Assembly: GCF_022919575.1 (NCBI RefSeq)
Contig: NZ_CP095071.1
Span: 930,001 to 994,000, forward strand
Length of the DNA stretch: 64,000 nt
DNA from: Gracilibacillus salinarum
Lineage (GTDB): Bacteria > Bacillota > Bacilli > Bacillales > Amphibacillaceae
Direction of reading: 5' to 3'
The notes under the pieces are model-generated. The model was not told the origin of the DNA. It made no database searches and saw only the letters and a program-made list of their open reading frames with translations. Within the stretch, counting starts at the first letter, position 1. Each line of letters starts with the position of its first letter. Position numbers and translations under genes: made by a program. This document shows, in pieces, positions 60,732 to 64,000 of this stretch.

Positions 60732-61358
60732 TTATGGATTTGCCTTTTGTGTAGGACGTTTATAAAGAATGACCCAAACATATGGGCGAACCCGCTGGAT
60801 TATAACACCCGTGATTAATGCATTTAGCAATGTTCCAATACCAATAGCACCATTGAAGAAGAAAGCAATAATTATTAATAGAATACTAATGATCGCCCGT
60901 GACCAACTAAAAGACCAACTTGTTTTATCTGTTAAAATAACCATCGAACGGTCCATAGGATTTGGTGCAAAATTTGATTCTAAATAAATAGCAATACCTA
61001 TTCCACTAAAAAGAATACCTAGTAATACTAATAAAACTTGTTCTACTAAATAATCAGGTATTAACCATTCTCCAAATAACAAAAGCCACGTATCAATGCC
61101 AACTCCTGTAATAAGGGAGGTTAATATAGCTAAAAGTTCTGGTCTTGCTTTTAAAGCTACTGCATTAAGCAAAACTATAGCAGACCCAACAACGATTTCC
61201 CAACTACCTATGGTTAATCCAAATGTTCGATATAAACCAACAAGTAATGCATCAAATGGTGAAGTGCCTAATTGGGATTGAATTGTGAGAGTAATTCCTA
61301 GTGTTAATATGGAAATCCCAATAAAATATATCAGAAATGATTTACCGATTTTTCTCAT
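60732..61358 (-). CDS. YczE/YitT-like integral membrane protein
   Basis: 208 aa, five membrane segments. Starts MRKIGKSFLIYFIGISILTL and carries GTSPFDALLVGLYRTFGLTI, the YczE-family signature; ends RVRPYVWVILYKRP. Function unknown in this family (YczE affects surfactin and difficidin production in Bacillus). Confidence 0.8.
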   Translation of the reverse strand: MRKIGKSFLIYFIGISILTLGITLTIQSQLGTSPFDALLVGLYRTFGLTIGSWEIVVGSAIVLLNAVALKARPELLAILTSLITGVGIDTWLLLFGEWLIPDYLVEQVLLVLLGILFSGIGIAIYLESNFAPNPMDRSMVILTDKTSWSFSWSRAIISILLIIIAFFFNGAIGIGTLLNALITGVIIQRVRPYVWVILYKRPTQKANP

Positions 61359-61394
61359 TTATTTCCCCCGTTTTCATAATCATATAATGCTAAT

Positions 61395-61553
61395 TTATAT
61401 ATTATCATCCTCAAACATTCTCCATTGAAGGTTTACATAAGCCATATGTCCAGTTATAAAGTATTCATCCCCATGTTTATGTAACTCCAAAGATAAATGA
61501 GTAGAAATAGGTTTCCCCTTTTTTGTTGTTACAACTGTTCCGAAAGCGTTCAT
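61395..61553 (-). pseudogene. Remnant of an FMN-binding PaiB-like protein
   Basis: MNAFGTVVTTKKGKPISTHL then SLELHKHGDEYFITGHMAYV and NLQWRMFEDDNI. This is the N-terminal flavin-fold pattern of PaiB-type proteins (normally about 200 aa), missing the start and the last two thirds. No ribosome site. It directly abuts the broken MarR gene. Confidence 0.65.
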
Positions 61554-61880
61554 TATTTGGAATAATCATTTTCTCTTTTAATAAAAGGATAAACATTTTT
61601 TCCTTTCTCCGTTGGAAAGAGCTTCTTAATTTTTTTTATTTTCATCTTCTTGCTTTTCAATAAAGCCATTAATTTCAAGTTTATTTATAACACGAGCTGC
61701 TGTTGTACGATCTACTTTTATCATCTCAGCCAACTTTTCTTGGATAATTGCTGGGTTTTCACATATTCGTACAATGTATAGATACTGTCCTTTTGTAAGG
61801 TCATATTTTTTAAATTCTATATTACTTATAGAATCTAATGCCCTTGCTATCATTCTAATTTCACGTAGAATTCCCTTCAT
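61554..61880 (-). pseudogene. Frameshifted MarR-family regulator
   Basis: The frame stops after 84 aa (…FIEKQEDENKKN). Removing one A from the poly-A run near 61628-61636 restores ENKKIKKLFPTEKGKNVYPF then IKRENDYSK, the expected wing and C-terminal pattern. Even then the C-terminal dimerisation helix is cut short. Helix-turn-helix: ICENPAIIQEKLAEMIKVDR. Probably non-functional, or a sequencing error in a homopolymer. Two palindromes upstream look like its operators. Confidence 0.7.
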
Positions 61881-61898
61881 AATTAACTACTCACTATG

Positions 61899-61967
61899 TT
61901 TTGTTGCAAATACAACAAAAATGTAATGTGCTAAACATAACTTATTTTTGTTGAATTTGCAACAAAA
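61899..61967. promoter_or_regulatory. Twin MarR-type palindromes
   Basis: TTTTGTTG-N6-CAACAAAA occurs twice, at 61899-61920 and 61946-61967, 47 bp centre to centre, with a minus-strand TTGCAA/TATGTT promoter between. The rest of the 61881-62200 gap contains only the hairpin at 62007-62044. Confidence 0.75.
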
Positions 61968-62006
61968 TAACAATGATAGATTTCATTTTTAGTACATTAC
62001 CAGAAT

Positions 62007-62044
62007 GAGGTAAAAACTATTCTTACGAGAATGGTTTTTACCTC
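62007..62044. terminator. Bidirectional terminator hairpin
   Basis: GAGGTAAAAACTATTCT ... AGAATGGTTTTTACCTC, long stem with one mismatch, between the dapA-like gene and the MarR locus. Confidence 0.7.
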
Positions 62045-62200
62045 TTATTCAACATAACTGTACATTGTTTAATTATGATTCCAATCATTTAACACAAAAG
62101 GAACTGCCACGTCGACAACTCCTTATTGAATATTTGCCCTCGGTATTTTAAGTGCAGCAATTCACAAAAATATTACATAATTAGATAAATATGATAGTAA

Positions 62201-63034
62201 TCAGTCTAAAATATTACCTAATGGACTCCTACACCCCCCCATTGGAATACCCTTTTGATTAATATTTTTTTTAATATTCACAATAGCATTTCCTTGATAA
62301 ATTTGCTTCAAAATATTTTCCGTTTTTACGCTTTCTTGTTTACTTACTTTTTGTTTCATAAGAATTTTTTGAAACCATTGACTAATTTCTGTCGGTGAAA
62401 CATTCCCAGCAATAGAAGAAAGACGATCATATCCATGTAATACTTTTTCTTCTAAATCCACTTCTCCACCAGCATAAAAATAAACATCATTTCTATGCAT
62501 ATCATTTTTTATTCGTTCAACTTTTTCTTTGTTTCCAGCATCTTTTATTCCAACCATTAAGTCTATTTTACTTAATTGAATAATACTCTTCTCTGATAAA
62601 TCAAATCCAGTTCTTTTTGGATTATTATATAAAATTGTAGGTTTATTACTAAGGTCAATAATCCGCTTTGTGTAAACGAATGCTTCTTCTTGTGTCGGTA
62701 TAACATACGGTGGATACCCAAGCATGATACCTGATATTCTTGTGTGACGAATCTTTTCAGCTAATTCCTCTGCTTCTTTCTGTCTAATTGAAGCTACCCC
62801 AAATATAATTTCCATATTACTAATGAGTTCTTCTTCCAATTCTAAACCGTTTATTATTTCAATTTTCTCTTGGAGGTTTAGACTATGCTGCTCTCCAGTA
62901 GTTCCAGAAACAAGAACAGATTTTACTCCTTGTTTATACAAATCTTTTATATGACTTATTGTTCCTTGAATATTTAAAGATTCATCTTCAAAAAAAGCTG
63001 TTGGCACAGCAATATGAACTTTTTCTGTCAGCAT
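62201..63034 (-). CDS. DapA/N-acetylneuraminate-lyase superfamily aldolase
   Basis: 277 aa, AAAGGGG before ATG. TIM-barrel class I aldolase: Schiff-base Lys in MVGIKDAGNKEK (about 162), Tyr in PTILYNNPKRTGFD, and substrate loop SGTTGEQHSL. Slightly shorter than DapA (about 290). Stands alone without lysine genes, so it may act on another keto acid rather than make dihydrodipicolinate. Confidence 0.85.
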   Translation of the reverse strand: MLTEKVHIAVPTAFFEDESLNIQGTISHIKDLYKQGVKSVLVSGTTGEQHSLNLQEKIEIINGLELEEELISNMEIIFGVASIRQKEAEELAEKIRHTRISGIMLGYPPYVIPTQEEAFVYTKRIIDLSNKPTILYNNPKRTGFDLSEKSIIQLSKIDLMVGIKDAGNKEKVERIKNDMHRNDVYFYAGGEVDLEEKVLHGYDRLSSIAGNVSPTEISQWFQKILMKQKVSKQESVKTENILKQIYQGNAIVNIKKNINQKGIPMGGCRSPLGNILD

Positions 63035-63247
63035 TATGTTATCCCCTTTATCCTTTTTATCTACTTAAAATAAAGCTTCGTTACTTTAAGTACAATAGTT
63101 CACAAAATAATTATATTTTAACATAAATATCCAATTAGAGGATCGTTATGTTCCTTCACAATCATACTTTATTTGCTGCGTAGTATCAGTCTAATGCGTA
63201 TTGCTTTTATGCAATTAGAATGGTTTTTTTATAGCTGAACTGTTCGT

Positions 63248-63838
63248 TTACTTGCTATCATATTTCATATATATCAAATAATCGATACCGCTTTTCTTAC
63301 TATGTTTAGGTTTTATCCGTTTAAATTCTTTGAATCCTAACTGCTGATAAAGCTGGATGGCTCTTAAGTTCACGTTGGCAACTTCCAGAATATACTGTTG
63401 GTAAGGAGAGAGTTTCTGCACATATTGTAATAGAGCAGTCGCAATACCTTTTTTTCTATACGCAGAGGCGGTGGCGACAAACTCTACAGATGCAAGTTTT
63501 GAACCTGTAAGTACAGGCTGCTTCTCAAATTCTGGTTTTAGGAATTTATATGCTATCATTCCTTTGAACAGGCCTAAATGTTTCATTATCTTCCTCTTAT
63601 CTAAAGTGACAGATTGCTCAAAGCTATCCGTACAGGCTGTTATCCCTGCCATTTCACCTTCAACTAGTGCACAATAAAAAACGTTTAGATTAAACATATG
63701 TTCCAACGCTTGTGCTAATCTTTGCTTATCCTGTGTAAAAAACGTCAGTTCATGTCCAAAACCATCGACAAAAATTTCACTTATTCGCTTCCTGTACACC
63801 TCGCCCAGATCGCTAGCTCGAACAATTTCTATAGACAT
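63248..63838 (-). CDS. GNAT-family N-acetyltransferase
   Basis: 196 aa. Acetyl-CoA loop ASAYRKKGIATALLQYVQ near residue 125-142 (R/Q-x-x-G-x-A), followed by LEVANVNLRAIQLYQQLGFK. Substrate unknown. Monocistronic. Confidence 0.85.
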   Translation of the reverse strand: MSIEIVRASDLGEVYRKRISEIFVDGFGHELTFFTQDKQRLAQALEHMFNLNVFYCALVEGEMAGITACTDSFEQSVTLDKRKIMKHLGLFKGMIAYKFLKPEFEKQPVLTGSKLASVEFVATASAYRKKGIATALLQYVQKLSPYQQYILEVANVNLRAIQLYQQLGFKEFKRIKPKHSKKSGIDYLIYMKYDSK

Positions 63839-63922
63839 ATTACCATCCTTCCACTATCAAACGTGCATGTTCAATAGGATTACTGCTGTGACTCCGCTTA
63901 TTCCCATTCTGGACTATTGAAA

Positions 63923-63954
63923 AAAGGATAGGTAAAGTAGCTTCACCTATCCTT
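63923..63954 (-). terminator. Terminator of a gene beyond the right edge
   Basis: AAAGGATAGGT/ACCTATCCTTT stem; minus-strand T run (TTTTTTC) points left, so it ends a minus-strand gene located past 64000. Confidence 0.7.
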
Positions 63955-64000
63955 TCCTTTTGCCTATCCAATTACGAAAATGTAATGGTATCGACAGTAT

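Noticed and set aside
1..64000. CRISPR arrays
   Set aside because: Short repeats noticed (His-rich and Gly-rich codon repeats at 3470-3900, GTTACA repeats at 14213-14247) are coding or too few and irregularly spaced; no repeat-spacer pattern.

Overview
The window comes from a spore-forming member of the Bacillaceae. The spore genes (gerM, gerE, sspI) and the Bacillus-type gene order (sdhCAB, gerE, ysmB, murI, gerM, rph, rdgB, ysnB; and rnhC, zapA, cvpA, polX, mutS2, trxA, uvrC, yslB) show this. Secreted pectin and arabinan enzymes suggest a plant-polymer-degrading lifestyle. A halotolerant genus such as Gracilibacillus is my guess only.

Layout. 1-2074: 3' part of glycogen phosphorylase with its terminator, then a dispersed Bacillaceae repeat. 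2417-16339: a 13.9-kb integrative element in the 3' end of tRNA-Arg(UCU), bounded by a 28-bp direct repeat. From the tRNA side it carries a tyrosine integrase, a winged-helix Rep-like protein next to an iteron-like origin candidate, a serine recombinase, a Cro-like repressor with palindromic operators, and one long leftward run. That run holds small unknown proteins, a helicase-like ATPase, an HNH protein, two scaffold-like proteins, two possible structural proteins, a free-standing histidine-rich phage tail-tip domain and a proteasome-like hydrolase. No terminase, portal, relaxase or recognisable major capsid protein is visible, so it looks like a phage satellite or an undescribed small virus-like element rather than a complete prophage.

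16314-22335: tRNA-Arg and tRNA-Gly under a perfect consensus promoter, then ysnB, rdgB, rph, gerM, murI and ysmB. 22663-35800: accessory genes lying between ysmB and gerE: a modular pectate lyase with a perfect cre site, membrane proteins, an RsbR-like STAS protein, a BmrC/BmrD-type exporter with a leader-peptide attenuator, an alpha/beta hydrolase, AprX protease whose start region lies in a 21-bp inverted repeat, and a membrane protein. 36621-56768: core genes gerE, sdhCAB, yslB, uvrC, trxA, a DUF350 protein, mutS2, polX, cvpA, zapA, rnhC, T-box-regulated pheST, an rRNA methyltransferase, sspI and a lytic transglycosylase. 57522-63838: a wall-anchored GH43 arabinanase, a YczE-like membrane protein, a frameshifted MarR gene with intact palindromes upstream, an FMN-binding-protein remnant, a DapA-family aldolase and a GNAT acetyltransferase.

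Host intergenic regions carry a family of structured repeats bounded by short terminal inverted repeats. Full copies are about 170-173 bp and minimal copies 38-42 bp. Internal complementary segments show compensatory changes between copies. The most rewarding observations are this repeat family, the element with its regulatory architecture (SD-masking terminator before int, iteron region, two candidate small RNAs), the aprX hairpin and the bmrCD attenuator.
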